The notes under the pieces are model-generated. The model worked only from the letters and a program-made list of their open reading frames with translations. It was not told the DNA's origin and did no database searches. A DNA stretch of 64,000 nt from Metopolophium dirhodum (taxonomy: Eukaryota; Arthropoda; Insecta; Hemiptera; Aphididae), in the NCBI RefSeq assembly GCF_019925205.1, contig NC_083562.1, forward strand, positions 3,100,001-3,164,000. Reading direction: 5' to 3'. Below are positions 41,471 to 53,603 of the stretch, piece after piece; the stretch's first letter is position 1; every line of letters begins with the position of its first letter. The position numbers and the translations under genes were made by a program.

Positions 41471-42535
41471 GTGTTTCTGCTAACCAATAGTGTTCCTAAT
41501 AAGACTCATCGATGGTTCTATATCGATGACTGTCCTGAAGACCTGAACTACTAAGTAAACTGAATTTCAAGATCCCCAGCTTCCTGCAGTAGCGATCACT
41601 ATATTATATTCACTTTATCTTTTTACATATCCCTTTGCACCGCCAACATTATACTCTTAAAAGTATCCAATGTGGATCGTTCGGCATACACTTTAAAATT
41701 TGCAAATTTCGTTATGCGACTAACTCGATATTGCCAGTAAAAGGAACACCGACGACAATAAAATAATTTCAATCGCAATGATTAGAGCTCTAACACGATA
41801 TGTTCAGGATGATGCGTATTGTCAATAATTACCCGTCTGCTTATTTCTGTTAAAGGGGCAGGAGCGTGCTTCATTTTCGGTCGAAAACATAGCTCACGAC
41901 TTAAATCATTACGCCCAATATAATGTTCTGGTATTAATTTTGAAAGCAGATTTAAATTCTTCACTAAATTATCTATGCTTTGACAATTTCATTTTTCTGA
42001 TTTTTATTTTTTTTACTAAGAAATTTACTAACAAAAAGAGTAAAAATAGATCGTACTCATAGTTAAAATTTTAATACATTGGTATAGAATATGAAAAATG
42101 TACGACAGTTAAAGCATAGAAAATTTAGAGGACAATTCAAATCTGCTTTCAAAATTTAAATTAGAACATCCTACTGAGCGTAGTGATTGAAGTCACTGGC
42201 TGTATTTTTTGAAAAAAATTTTTGTAATTTTATAAAGTAATAAACGGTGATATGTGCATGCGCGTAGGTAAAATGACAGACGTATTATGATGTCCTTATA
42301 CTACGTGATCGGTAATATGAATTACACACACTAATGTTCATTTACTTTCAACACATTCACAAGACCCATATAACTTGAAATATAAAATGCCTAGTTTTTA
42401 CTTCTTAGAATGGATTACGCTCCAGCCCCCTTAATATTATGCACAAACAATGTTTATCTTACAGTTCATATATTTTCTTATATGTATACCTATATAATAT
42501 TAGTATGTACTTTTGGGGGCCGCGGCCGTTCTATT
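41471..42535. other. Sequence splitting a repeat unit; holds an inverted repeat
   Basis: About 1.06 kb between the two halves of a repeat unit, probably an insertion. Within it, TTTTGAAAGCAGATTT (41937) and AAATCTGCTTTCAAAA (about 42139) are inverted partners, and TATCTATGCTTT / AAAGCATAGA extend the pairing. No terminal repeats or target duplication could be fixed, and no coding sequence was found. Confidence 0.45.
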
Positions 42536-42539
42536 ATAA

Positions 42540-43321
42540 AAATATAAAAATATTATGATAATGATATACATTGTAATAGTGCACGCTGGCGAATAGTTGC
42601 GAGAGGAAAATATATCCTCCTCGCGGGCATCTCTCTGTCACTCTCTCCGTGAATATCGGAAAAATTTTTGAGGTCAACGGATTAATCAAATGACGGCGAT
42701 CGTCACATACTATATATTATATCGTGTGGTATATACCTACCTACGAATGCGTACGATTGCAGTGATGTTGTATATTTTCGCTTTTCGCAGAATTAACGAG
42801 AAAGTGCCTGTTCACTTTTCCGAGAAAATACTTCTGAACGGAAGTATACAAGTAATAGGTGTGTGTAACCTAATAGTAGGGCCCAAGTCGTATTCAATAT
42901 AATATGATTTTATGATAGTGATAATAAATAATCATTGTAATAGTGCACGCAGGCAAAAAGCTGCGAGATGAAGATATTTCCTCTGCGCCGGCGTGGCTCG
43001 CTCCCTCTCCGGGAATATCTGAAAAATGTTTGAGGTCAACGGGTTAACCGACCCATATTGTATCGTGTGATAGACCTACCCAGGACTATGCGTACGACTG
43101 CAGCGTAGGTAGTCAAATATTTTCGGTTTTCGCGACATTGGCGCCGGTTCGATTTTCCGTGCAAATACTTCTGAACGGAAGTCGACCGGCAAGGTGTGTA
43201 TGTAACACAATAGGACCTTAGTCGCATTTAATATATAAATATGATACGATTTAATGATATATTGTAACAGTGCAGGCAGGTGAATATAGCTGCGAGAGGA
43301 AGATATTTCCTCTACGCGTAC

Positions 43322-43358
<37 letters not shown>

Positions 43359-43770
43359 CGGGTGAATATCGGAAAAATGTTTGAGGTCAACGGGTTAACC
43401 TACCAATATTGTATCGCGTGATAGACCTACCAGTGTATAGTTTATTATTTTCGTTTTTCGCGACATTGACGCGAAAGCGACGCCGGTTCGATTTTCCGAG
43501 CAAATATTTCTGAACGGAAGTCGGCCTGCAAGGTGTGTGTGTAACACAATAGGATCTTAGTCGCATTTAATGTACAAATATACACGCTAATATATATATT
43601 AGCGTGTTACGATTTAATGATATATTGTAATAGTGCACGCAGGCGAATAGCTGCGAGAGGAAGATATTTCCTCTGCGCGTGCAGCGTCTCTTTCTCTGTC
43701 CGTCCGGGTGAATATCGGAAAAATGTTTGAGGTCAACGGGTTAATCAAACGACGGCGGCGGTCGTCACGA
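42540..43770 (+). repeat. Tandem array of ~345-bp units
   Basis: Three complete units start at 42721, 43061 and 43412 (TATCGTGTGG, TATCGTGTGA, TATCGCGTGA), preceded by half a unit. The spacings are 340 and 351 bp. Each unit carries a CGGAAGT block, GTCGCATTTAAT-like words, GTAATAGTGCACGC, GAAGATATTTCCTCTGCGC and GAGGTCAACGGGTTAA. The second unit holds an expanded TC microsatellite (43323-43356). Open frames within it are repeat by-products. The array lies in the last kilobases of the Osiris intron. Confidence 0.85.
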
Positions 43771-43927
43771 GTCATTGGGCGATAGCGTCATTATAATAAC
43801 GTTGGTGGTATATTATAATACACGGTGTATACACACCATAGCCTTATAATGTAACACTGTATACCGCCACGTTATACTTTACTACCCAAAGACTTCCGAC
43901 TTCTCGAAACGGCGGCGGCGCATTCCT

Positions 43928-43954
43928 TTATATATATATATATATATATATATT
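43928..43954. repeat. TA microsatellite
   Basis: An uninterrupted TA dinucleotide tract of about 27 bp, 0.4 kb upstream of Osiris exon 2. Confidence 0.9.
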
Positions 43955-44329
43955 ATTCGCGCGCGTAATTACTCTCCCAGTCCAATTGGCCGCGACCGAG
44001 CGGTGCACCGCACGCGCAATTACTGCAACATAATAAATAATAATATAATGTATACAACGCGTTATTATTATAATAGTAAAATAATATTATTATCTTACGA
44101 CGACGACGACGATAACAATGCGGGAATGCGCGCGCCCGCCGCCGCTGTATCATTATCGTAATACCGCCGTCCACGTATTTATATATATTATTTGCTCGCG
44201 ATTTTTTTTTTCCCTTCCGTTTGTCTATAATGTTTACTTAGGCATTTATTCTCACCGCGTTTTCCGCGTGGCATATATCTGTATTTATTATTTATTTATT
44301 TTTTTTGTTGTTGTTCCGACGCGATCTAG

Positions 44330-44733
44330 GCCGCGGCAAGAAGACCAAATTGAAACACCTCAAGAAAATGATGTCGATGCTGGGCGTGATCATGTGCGCC
44401 AAACTGTCGCTGATGGGACCGCTGGCCATGGTCATGATCGGAGTCAAGGCGCTCAAGGCCCTGCTGCTCGCCGTCGTGTCACTGACCATATCCAAACTCA
44501 TGTTGCTCAAGAAGTTTAAGGGCGGAGGCGGCGGTGGAGGTGGATACGGCAGCGGATCCGTGGTCCAGGCTGACTGGTCGTCGGACAAGGACGACCGGAA
44601 CGCGCATCTGCTCGCCTACGCCGGACAGTCGGCCGCCGCCTCGGGGACAGCTGTCATGTCGCCGTCTTCGCAACAACCCCTCCAACCGATGTACCCTTCG
44701 TACGAACCTCACGGCTATCACGGGGCTGCCTGA
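44330..44733 (+). CDS. Osiris-family protein, exon 2 (hydrophobic core and tail)
   Basis: Second coding exon, completing residues 126-259. It opens with the RGKKTK basic motif typical of the second half of DUF1676, followed by a long hydrophobic block (about residues 139-185, with GPLAMVMIGVKALKALLLAV) that in this family is a putative transmembrane or membrane-associated helix. Then come a run of eight glycines (190-197), an acidic patch, and AHLLAYAGQ (217-225), which corresponds to the conserved AQxLAYxxY signature; the second tyrosine position is altered. The tail is rich in Ser, Gln, Pro and Tyr. The stop is at 44731-44733. The acceptor is GATCTAG after a T-rich tract. Length and architecture fit the Osiris family; which numbered member it is cannot be told from one gene. 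Confidence 0.88.
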
Positions 44734-47700
44734 ACGCCGTCACGCCACGACCATCACAATCACCACCAACTCCCTACCACCATCACTATACCAGCACTAC
44801 CCACACATCACCGACATCCCCCTTCGCCACTATTTCCGGTCATCGGATATGAAACATTAGCACTTCCGTGAATATCCACCCGGGAGTGGGAGGGCGGACG
44901 TCATCCGAACGCGCGTGTCCGTCAAACTAGTCACCGCTATTTACCGCTTCGACCTTCACAAACCAACCACCGTCGCCACCACCTGCCAACCGTCATCGTT
45001 TAGCTGTATAGCTTCAGGTATAAATTATTTGCCATCCCCGAAATCTGTAAGTCACCCAACGAACTCCCCCCCCACACCTCTAAATTGTTATAATGTCGAG
45101 GAACGTTTCTGATGCAGGTATATTATTTTTCGGTTTTTTTCCCTCAGTCTACCGTGTTATATATTATTATTTTTAATGTTATATATTATAAATGGGCATT
45201 ATTATTGTCCTTACCTATTGAGAGGATTTTTTTTATCGTACTGTTCTAATTTTCTCAGTCAATTTCAGTGTTGCGTACATTGTTTTTTGTATCATTTGAA
45301 TAGTACCTAGGGGTACTTATGAGTTGCAACAATAGAAAAGAACAAAGTTCTAGAATTTTTTATGATTGTCCTTTTTAGGTTTTGTTTAAAAATGTTTTCT
45401 AATGGCAACTCTTATTTTAGTTCATGTTCCTAACAATTCAAACTAGAATATTATTTTTTTAATAAATTTGTATCTTCGAATATCTAAATTCGTATATTAT
45501 TTACAATCATTAAAAGTTTGGTTTAGATGAATGGATACTTTACGATAATTTTTGGTTACACCGGCCATCAATAATAATTGAAATATTTATAAATTATTAG
45601 TTGTTGGTTCAATATTTTATTTATTTTATTTCACCGACATTGTCAAATAATAATTCTAAATATAAAATTGAAAATATGAATTGCCATTAAAAAAAAATTA
45701 GCTTAAAAAGACATGAAAAAATCTAATTTTTTATTGTAAAAACACAAATATTCGATTCTTATAATATTGTTATTCATAATTACTTATTATATTGCATTAC
45801 ACCATGACGATAGCTTTTGAGTTTCCTACATGTCAATCATTTGCACTTCTGAAATCTATAAAATATTAACGTCGTTCACCACTATACGGTTTGTCAATTT
45901 GATCGGTCGACAATCAAAATATAATATAATTCAATGCACAATATCACGCGTGATAACATTATCGTCTAAGTACACGTCTAAAACCTTTTTTCAAACTCGT
46001 CCATTTGTTGAAAAACGATCGAGTTGATCGGAAAAGTCGCTGCATAGGCGGAGTTCAGTGACTTTTCGACATGTTCGGTTTTTTCACTCTTTTTTACTAT
46101 ATAATTAAATAGATAATTAAAACTACGAGAGTCCCAACAGTGTGGGTAATTTTATAATAATATATTAAATATATATATACATAGTATACTATATGATGTA
46201 ATATAAACTATATAGGCCTCTAATTAGATCGTCGAATAATTTTAATTTATGTATTATTTTTTTATTTTTATATTATCATGGACACTACAAAATCGACCGT
46301 CGTTTATTTTAATATTAAACATCATCTTTAGCAACCACTTGATACAAATGAAATACAATTTTAACAATTACCATCACCTCACGACTAATGTAAGAATTTA
46401 TACAGTATTTTAGACGTTGTGGCTTTCGCGATTCCTATAATATTTACACTAGTAATTTTTTTCTTCCTTTTTTTTTTTATATCCATCTATATATTTTTAA
46501 CAAATAATAATCATAATTGTATATTATTTTATGTATTTATATGGTTTTTTATCGACGCGTATTATTGTCCGTTCTTTCGTATGTATACATAAACTTATGT
46601 TTTTATATAATATTTAATTTAACACGTTTGTTATTTATTATAAACTATTTATAAGTAATAAAATATAATTATTTATAATTATTTATGTACACTTTCGTAA
46701 TGCTGAAACCACGTTAAAGGCGTTGTCATCGAAAAGCGATCGTTTACGCTAAAGCAATAATGATTGCCTATCAGACCGCCTCGGTTAGGTAACATTGTAT
46801 TCTGCTATTATATTTACTTTGCATTGTCCTCATTAAAAAAAAATAAGAACATTCCGCAAAGAATGAAATTTATAAAAAGAAAAAAATAAAGAGAAGTACA
46901 CTCCCGCCTGAACGGTCTGAAGACAGAAATTAGATTATTATAATCATGTAGGTATATTGACGTAACCCGTACAAAATCAAAATTAGAAGACAAAAAATGT
47001 TGGCCATTCCAACACACTATTATTCTTGGTAAATATAACGAGAAAAAAAATTAATAACAATCAACAGGAGCTGTATAGCGGTAAGGAAATTTAATTTAGA
47101 TTAATCAATTAGACACACAATAGATCACGGATAGCACGAAATATAATATACATAGGTAGACGTTTTGTGTAGACAGTACTATAATATCGATCTACATAAC
47201 TTTAGGTATCACGATTATTCTAGTAAATGAATTCTAAAAAATAACGCATACGAAACAATCGATGGTCGACCACGGTTGATTAATAATATATATTTTAATA
47301 AATGAAAAAAAAATAAATATTATTTTGGCACTCTAATGTTATTTATTCACGATTTTTGGATCAGCGAAGAGTACTATAGTGATATTTTACAAATAATTAG
47401 TTTTTACACCGGCACGCCATCATGAACAGATTTGACGTATGGAAACAAATTAATGATAAAGTCAATTTTATTTCATTAAAATCAACTGAAATCACAAAAA
47501 GCAAATAACGGCGCGATTTAATTATATTTATTCTATAGAGTGATGATATTATATAATATTATTATATCATATTATGATTTTAGACAATACTTCGATTCAT
47601 TAATTTTACCTGGATGCCTAACCACCGCATTGACGAATGGGTCTTTTCACATTTTTATGATTAGTTTGTTGTTTGTTAATGTCCTGTGTATATATATATA

Positions 47701-49467
47701 ATAGCCAATAGGTGCTCCTATTAATAATATAGGTAATTATAATGTATTGGGCGTAGGTAGGACTGTAGGAGATAATTTGAGTGTTCGTTAAAATTTTAGA
47801 GCAGTCGTATATTATAGTATCCTACCTATAACAGCGTAGTCCGAATATTATAAGCGTTATAAATTAAAGGTAATTAAAAACGTATATGGATCAAAAAATA
47901 AAATGTGTTTCCAATTCGTCCAAACCTGCAATATGAACATTTTGTGTAAATTGTATGTATCACTTTAAAATTCGTCAATTAGGTACCTGCAGTGAATCGT
48001 CGTGTATTATGTATATCAATATAATATAATATAATATTTTTAAACCGGTCATTCACACACATAGGTAGGTACGTTAAGCATGGATAATAATGTTGCATTA
48101 TGTATTGTACGACGTACATATTTCGTGTACGGGCAAATATATAAACTTCTGACAAAAATCACGATTGCCCGCGAACTTTTTCCCAGTTTTCGTTTTCGAT
48201 CGTTCGATTTAGTTTACCTTTAGCTTTTATCACACATATATAGTTACAGACTTTTTTTTTTAAATATATTATATTTGTACATAATATGCGATATAATAAT
48301 ATGTGTTTAAGACTATCCAATATTATATTGTAGTTATAAGATATTCGAACTGTTAACGTTGAATTTACAAAAAAAATTATGTAGTCGACATGCTCAAACT
48401 ATGCCAACATTTGACAAGGAATCCTAAATGCTTTTATTTATTATATTATAGTGTGCTAGAATGCTAGGTTAAAAAAAACAAAACGTACATTAATTATGAG
48501 ATGTTCATATTAAGCCATCTTACTATATTATTTTAGTCGTGGTTATACTCGTAATTTAGCGACCAATCAATGACGGAGCTTACAATAATTGTTATAGCTA
48601 AGACTTGTGTTTAAAAATACTGTATACTTGTTTACAGTGTTTTTTTTTTTACTATTATGATAAGAATGTTTATATCACAATAGTCTGATTTCATATACTC
48701 AGCGTAAGTATACATATAGTTCGGTTGAATAGTTCGAATTTAAATTTTATTTATTTCAAACACAAATTCTGTTTTACAATATTTTTAATTAATTAATAAA
48801 TCACAGAGTTTCAGTAATGTCTACAAGTGCAGTAATCTGAAACTACGTACCTATTTACACACATTATGAGATGCATATTGACAAATTGTATACTGCAAAT
48901 GTGTATGATATAATCCTCAAAATTACATAACATTAATATATACTTAGGAACATAACTGATGCACAAATAATAAACGTATCACTGCGACTCTGTTTACCGT
49001 ATTAACAAGCACACTACAAACAATTCAATGATCAAAATAACTAACCTAAAGACAATAAGTGATTAAACCGAAAAATCTTAATTTGTAAAAAAAAATACAA
49101 CTCATATAATTATTATAGGGGAAGAGTAAATAAGGGTACTGAGCGGGTTCTTTGTATTCCCAGTACTGGAAAAACAAGCAAACAAATAGTTTATATTTGT
49201 AATACATTGTCAAGCTTTGTCAAACAAACGCAAAACGAACATAACAATAGTTATTGTATATTATAGGTAGTTTTGATTATTTATGTATAATATATATTAT
49301 ATATTTTATGCATTATAAAAAACGATAACTATTGGTCAATGAAATCGATTAATTAGCTTACTGTGTCGAATAGTTATTAACCTTTTGTTTAGGTTTAATT
49401 GCCAATTAAAAGTAAGCTGTTGAGTATGAACCTACATTAAAATTTTATCGAAACTTATTAATTTATT
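44734..49467. other. Osiris 3' flank and intergenic DNA
   Basis: The first ~400 bp is C-rich and likely 3' UTR. The first AATAAA-like signals lie near 45460, so the true transcript end is uncertain. Beyond that the sequence is A+T-rich with no supported gene. Confidence 0.5.
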
Positions 49468-49651
49468 ATTACAACCATAGACGCAATTTGAGGGGGGGCT
49501 TAGCCCCTCCTAGTTTTATTTAAGCCCCCCTTAGTTTTTAAATATATTCATTCTTAAATCTGCCTAATAAAAATATTATGTGAGTCTGTTTTGATTTTAT
49601 AAATTTAGCCCCCCCCAAATCAACTGTCCAAATTGCGCCTATGATTACAAC
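49468..49651. mobile_element. 168-bp hAT-type MITE with 8-bp TSD
   Basis: The element spans 49476-49643 with ends CATAGACGCAATTTGAG and, as reverse complement, CATAGGCGCAATTTGGA. It is flanked by exact 8-bp direct repeats ATTACAAC (49468-49475 and 49644-49651). G-runs and C-runs near each end (TTGAGGGGGGGCTTAGCCCC, TAGCCCCCCCCAAAT) can pair. No coding sequence. Confidence 0.88.
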
Positions 49652-50349
49652 TAACAAATATTAAAATAAAAACTCTAGTGGTTCATTTGATAAGATGTAA
49701 ACGATCACCACTTCATATTTTAAAACAAATTATGAACGAAAGGTAATGACTTAATTGGTACAATACAATGATTTAAAAATGATAAACATTAGTTTTTTTT
49801 ATAACATTACTAAATACTCGCATAAAATAAAAACTAAAAAGTACCTCATTTAACTGTTAAATGGAATATTAAAACAAATTAAATACTTTTTTGCAATAAC
49901 ACACTATTTTTAATTATAGTAAAACAATTAGCTTAAATTGTTATTGATTACTTTTAATGATAATGGTGTTTTCCCGGACTTCAATATCATAAAAAAAATA
50001 TTAAAATATGATGCAATTATTGACTACATTTTTTTGAAATATTCAATCTAATAATTGTGAATACATTTTGATAAGTATAGATACCTATTGTACCTACATA
50101 ATAAATTGTTAACGATAGACGGCAATTGTATTTTATTAATAATTGTTTCAAAATCAGGATGTATATCTAATTAATTTTCAATAGATTTAGGTCAAGCAAA
50201 TAATAAATATTTGTGACCAAAATATAAAACTAACAATAGTTGTGTTGGTCAATGATATAATATTATCAAGTTCTGCAGACAAAGTTTAATCAATTGGTAA
50301 AATTGGAGTGTCATGTTTGTTCATTGGCATACCTACGCGTGTATAATTA

Positions 50350-50846
50350 TTAAGGGGCCTCACCACCACAGCACCACCTCTTTTTTGTCAAAAACTACTG
50401 TTTCTAATTTCAACGATACGTGTCGACAATTAACACGTTTTTCATTCTGAAAAAATATTCGGATTGTCCGTAATATATACAAGGGAACGATCGAGCCACA
50501 TTTTTAATTTTTGTGATTTAAATTGCAATACATTTTGTAAAAAAATTCAAAAAAATTCAGAATTTCAAACTTAAATATTTAATGAACTAAATACAGTTTT
50601 AAAAATGTACCTCGATCAGTCCCTCGTATCGTTGAGATTAGAATTGTATGTTTGAGTGAAAAATAAACATTTTTCGTGATCACAATATTACATACTGACA
50701 TGTGCGTGCGAGTGCGTGCGAGAGCCCTCCGTTCCGCTACAATTGACCCGCATGGATGCCGCACACACTAATAATCATTTACGACTAACACATAGAAAGT
50801 GCCTAAATGATTCTCCTTAAATCAATGCTATAGGGAGGCCACTTAA
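50350..50846. mobile_element. TTAA-flanked element, possibly piggyBac-like
   Basis: TTAA at 50350 and 50843 bracket inverted ends GGGGCCTCACCACC and, as reverse complement, GTGGCCTCCCTATA. Internally AACGATCGAGCCACATTTTT (50484) is mirrored by a diverged partner near 50605-50630. TTAA is the piggyBac target site. There is no transposase. A CpG-rich 60-bp patch lies near 50700-50765. Confidence 0.45.
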
Positions 50847-51533
50847 TAAAACTATAATTGTTGATGATATATTTATATGAATACCTATACAATAGAAATT
50901 AATAACAAAGTTACAATATTAATAGTGTAAAATATTATTTATTATCTGAAGTCGTGTTTATATGGTTTTATATAATATTATCATATTATACCTACCTACC
51001 AACCTACCAGTTTATCCATAAATTACTAATTGTTGCAAGTATACTTGCGAAATATGATATAAGACCAGGGAAAAAATATAATATAAAGTAGGTATGTACC
51101 CGCATATAATATACATTCCTGATACCTATTACCTATTGTATATATTGTATTGATAAATTGATCATTTGGAAAATGTATATAATATATTTGGTTATAATTA
51201 ATTTAGAAATTAAAAAACACTAACATGACTGTCATGACATGAAGATAGTTGATGTTCTTGAAAGTTATCAACTTATTAACTTTTTGAACTATAGGTATAA
51301 GAACAGTTGAGATTTTATATATTAATTGTATTTGACTATGATAAATCTACTAATCCCAACATTTTAATCTTTAAGCATATTATAACATTAAATTTGATGT
51401 GACCCATTACAAAAATGTTATAAATAATATAAAAAACAAATTTAAATGTTTTTAAATGTACAGGTTATAATAATAATCTGGTAACAACCAAACATGACTT
51501 AATGCTATATTTTATTTATAAATTATAATTGTA

Positions 51534-51600
51534 CAGTGGCGGTTATAAGGGGGGCGAAAGGTGGACCACCCCCTCCCCCCCTTGGGATTTGGTTTTTTTT
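51534..51600. mobile_element. hAT-like left terminus
   Basis: CAGTGGCGGTTATAAGGGGG followed by a G-rich then C-rich stretch resembles the start of hAT elements and MITEs such as those at 8.68 and 63.9 kb. No partner end was located within the next few kilobases, so only a terminus is called. Confidence 0.4.
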
Positions 51601-51819
51601 TAAATTTCGTATATCGCTGACCCAACAACACCTATCGACAAATTTTTGAATTTTATATAATTTTATTTTAAGTTTTATATTTACATATAATTGTCATAAA
51701 CGACCTTCATAATTTTATAGTATATTTTTATACCTATTCTTGGTCCTGTTTGGCTCGGGTGTGTATGGAACTGGAATCGCGGACATAATCTTTATGTTTT
51801 CTTGATAACATTATTCAAT

Positions 51820-52560
51820 TTTTATTATTAGTGATGACTATGAACTTTATTTCAAATAGTTTTCCCTGTTTCTCAATAATTGGACTTGCAAAGACTATCT
51901 GCCCGTTATTTGAAAACCCACATTTATTTTTATCTGATGATAGTGTTAAGCTTTTAACTAACACTGTACAACACAAAAATAAATTATATTTTAATTGCGG
52001 TACATAATATAGTATCTACGTCTATTAAGTAATTATTATTCCATTTATTGTTTGCAAATGATAATATTTTTATACCACCCTTTCCTTCTGTTAACAAAAT
52101 TGAACCGTCACCCAATATTCTTACTTAAATATACTCAAAATAATAATATTATGAAACCAATTTTTTTTTACCGCACTTATTATGATCGGATACTCCCGAG
52201 GAGTCAAGTAACCAACTTTCCTCAATATCGTTTGTATTAATTGTACCAGTAATAAATGCATTGTCATCATCACTTTTACTTGTTAGTGGTTTCTCCGTGT
52301 GTTTTCTTGACTTTTTGATTTTCAAGTATTTTCTGCATTGACTTTTCCGATACCCTGGTAAATTTCAAGAATAACATTTACCTCTTTTTGTGGTAGCTTT
52401 ATGTTTATTCCCAGATTTCCAATATTCTCCTTTCGATTATATTCCGTTAGCGCTATAGACTTTTCATTTTCGATCACTGTCATACTTCTTTGTTGTACTA
52501 TCTTGATTCTTCTAATCTTCTATAAACCTTGAGTCTGATGGACTATCCATTAAGAATTAT
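51820..52560 (-). pseudogene. Copia-type gag/protease relic
   Basis: On the minus strand, one frame at about 52390-52345 gives KRGKCYS, a stop, and NLPGYRKSQCR. This is a CCHC zinc knuckle (C-x2-C-x4-H-x4-C) in which the second Cys is a TGA stop and the His is Tyr. The same frame continues for about 55 codons to ESWLLDSSGVSDH (about 52183-52221), matching the Ty1/copia protease signature W-x-x-D-S-G-A-S-x-H with an altered active site. Farther on (about 51830-51935) another frame gives CGFSNNGQIVFASPIIEKQG, consistent with the region after the protease. It carries stops and frame changes. The rest of pol is absent. Confidence 0.6.
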
Positions 52561-52659
52561 CCATGGAACTAAGGTTTCGTTATCACTGAACAAAAATATG
52601 GTTACGTCATAGTGTTGTAACTGTAGAGATGGAATATCGAAAGAATGTATCGATACTTT

Positions 52660-52905
52660 TACCTGGTACGGTCATGGAGAACAAGCGTTTTCTCGTGTTG
52701 GGGGAGATGGACAAAATTGTATTCTGTTTGTACAAAATTGTACAAAATAAATTACATAATACTGTACGAGTTAAATTTTGATTTGATAATAACCGGTCAT
52801 GGGCAACGTTACCGCAACACGGACATGGGGAAAGCGGGTTTTCTCGTTGTCGGGGGACTAGGGGTGGTGTACAAAACTGTACAAAATAGAGTACATAATA
52901 CTAGA
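52660..52905. repeat. Degenerate direct repeat
   Basis: Two blocks, about 52665-52765 and 52793-52905, share in order CGGTCATGG, GTTTTCTCGT, TGTCGGGGGA/TGTTGGGGGA, GTACAAAA.TGTACAAAAT and TACATAATACT. They differ by indels. They lie between two transposon relics and may be parts of an old LTR or subterminal array. Confidence 0.5.
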
Positions 52906-53603
52906 TAATTTTGGTCTTCAGTTTCAAACTTGGCAGTGCTGGGATAACGGACCTTATTTCCATGTTTTGTATTATTATAGTTGTGTATAATTTTTGATAT
53001 TATATTGCACCAATTCTATTTCCATGTACCTGACACCTGTTGCAGTGAAATGTTTATATATATAGATATATAAGTTCACCAATTTAACACGTTGATAACA
53101 CTATATTATGAACTATAATGTCTAGTTTTATATTTTTTTCATTAAATCTTTAAATTTAGTATTATTAAATTCTGTATCATTATCTGTCTGTAACAATTTT
53201 GGATTAGCTTTTATATATAAAACATACCTTTTGTACATTCTTTCCACGTTTTATTTTTCAGCGAATTGACCCACACATATTTTGAGGATGTCACTATAAC
53301 TAAAATACCTATATTTAAAACCAAATTATTTTTAGAATTGCATATCCTAGGTCATCAATAAACTTTTTATTGGTTTTAAATATATTTTAGTTGCCTATCA
53401 TACTACGTCTAGAAAATATTTTTCTCACTGGTCTATGTAGCTCATTAGCTATATTTACTAATGTCGTCATTATATTATAATATTCCTCTCATCAGTCTCA
53501 CTTAATTCTTCTAAAATAGGTATGATTTCATTATTAACACCAGTAATATCAACACTTTGTGATGATGTTAAAAGATTTAATTTGGTAACTACATAATTTG
53601 GAT

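Larger units (their letters stand above)
34031..44329 (+). other. Osiris intron, 10.3 kb
   Basis: Bounded by a GTAACT donor and a pyrimidine-rich acceptor ending GATCTAG. Joining the flanks restores one continuous frame (a phase-1 glycine codon). The first few hundred bases stay CpG-rich, and the remainder is A+T-rich with foldback elements and a tandem repeat listed separately. A small extra exon inside it cannot be excluded, but the direct join already gives a complete Osiris architecture. The longest frame in it (35129-35533) has no family resemblance. Confidence 0.8.

Noticed and set aside
43036..43390. Minus-strand frames in the tandem array, including a run of Arg-Glu residues
   Set aside because: The Arg-Glu run is the translated TC microsatellite. 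The frames are not kept between units.
42711..43745. CRISPR-like array
   Set aside because: The units are ~345 bp long with no short repeat/spacer alternation, and the genome is eukaryotic.
44118..44860. Other-frame and minus-strand frames over Osiris exon 2
   Set aside because: Shadows of a G+C-rich coding exon. Only the frame that joins exon 1 gives the Osiris motifs.
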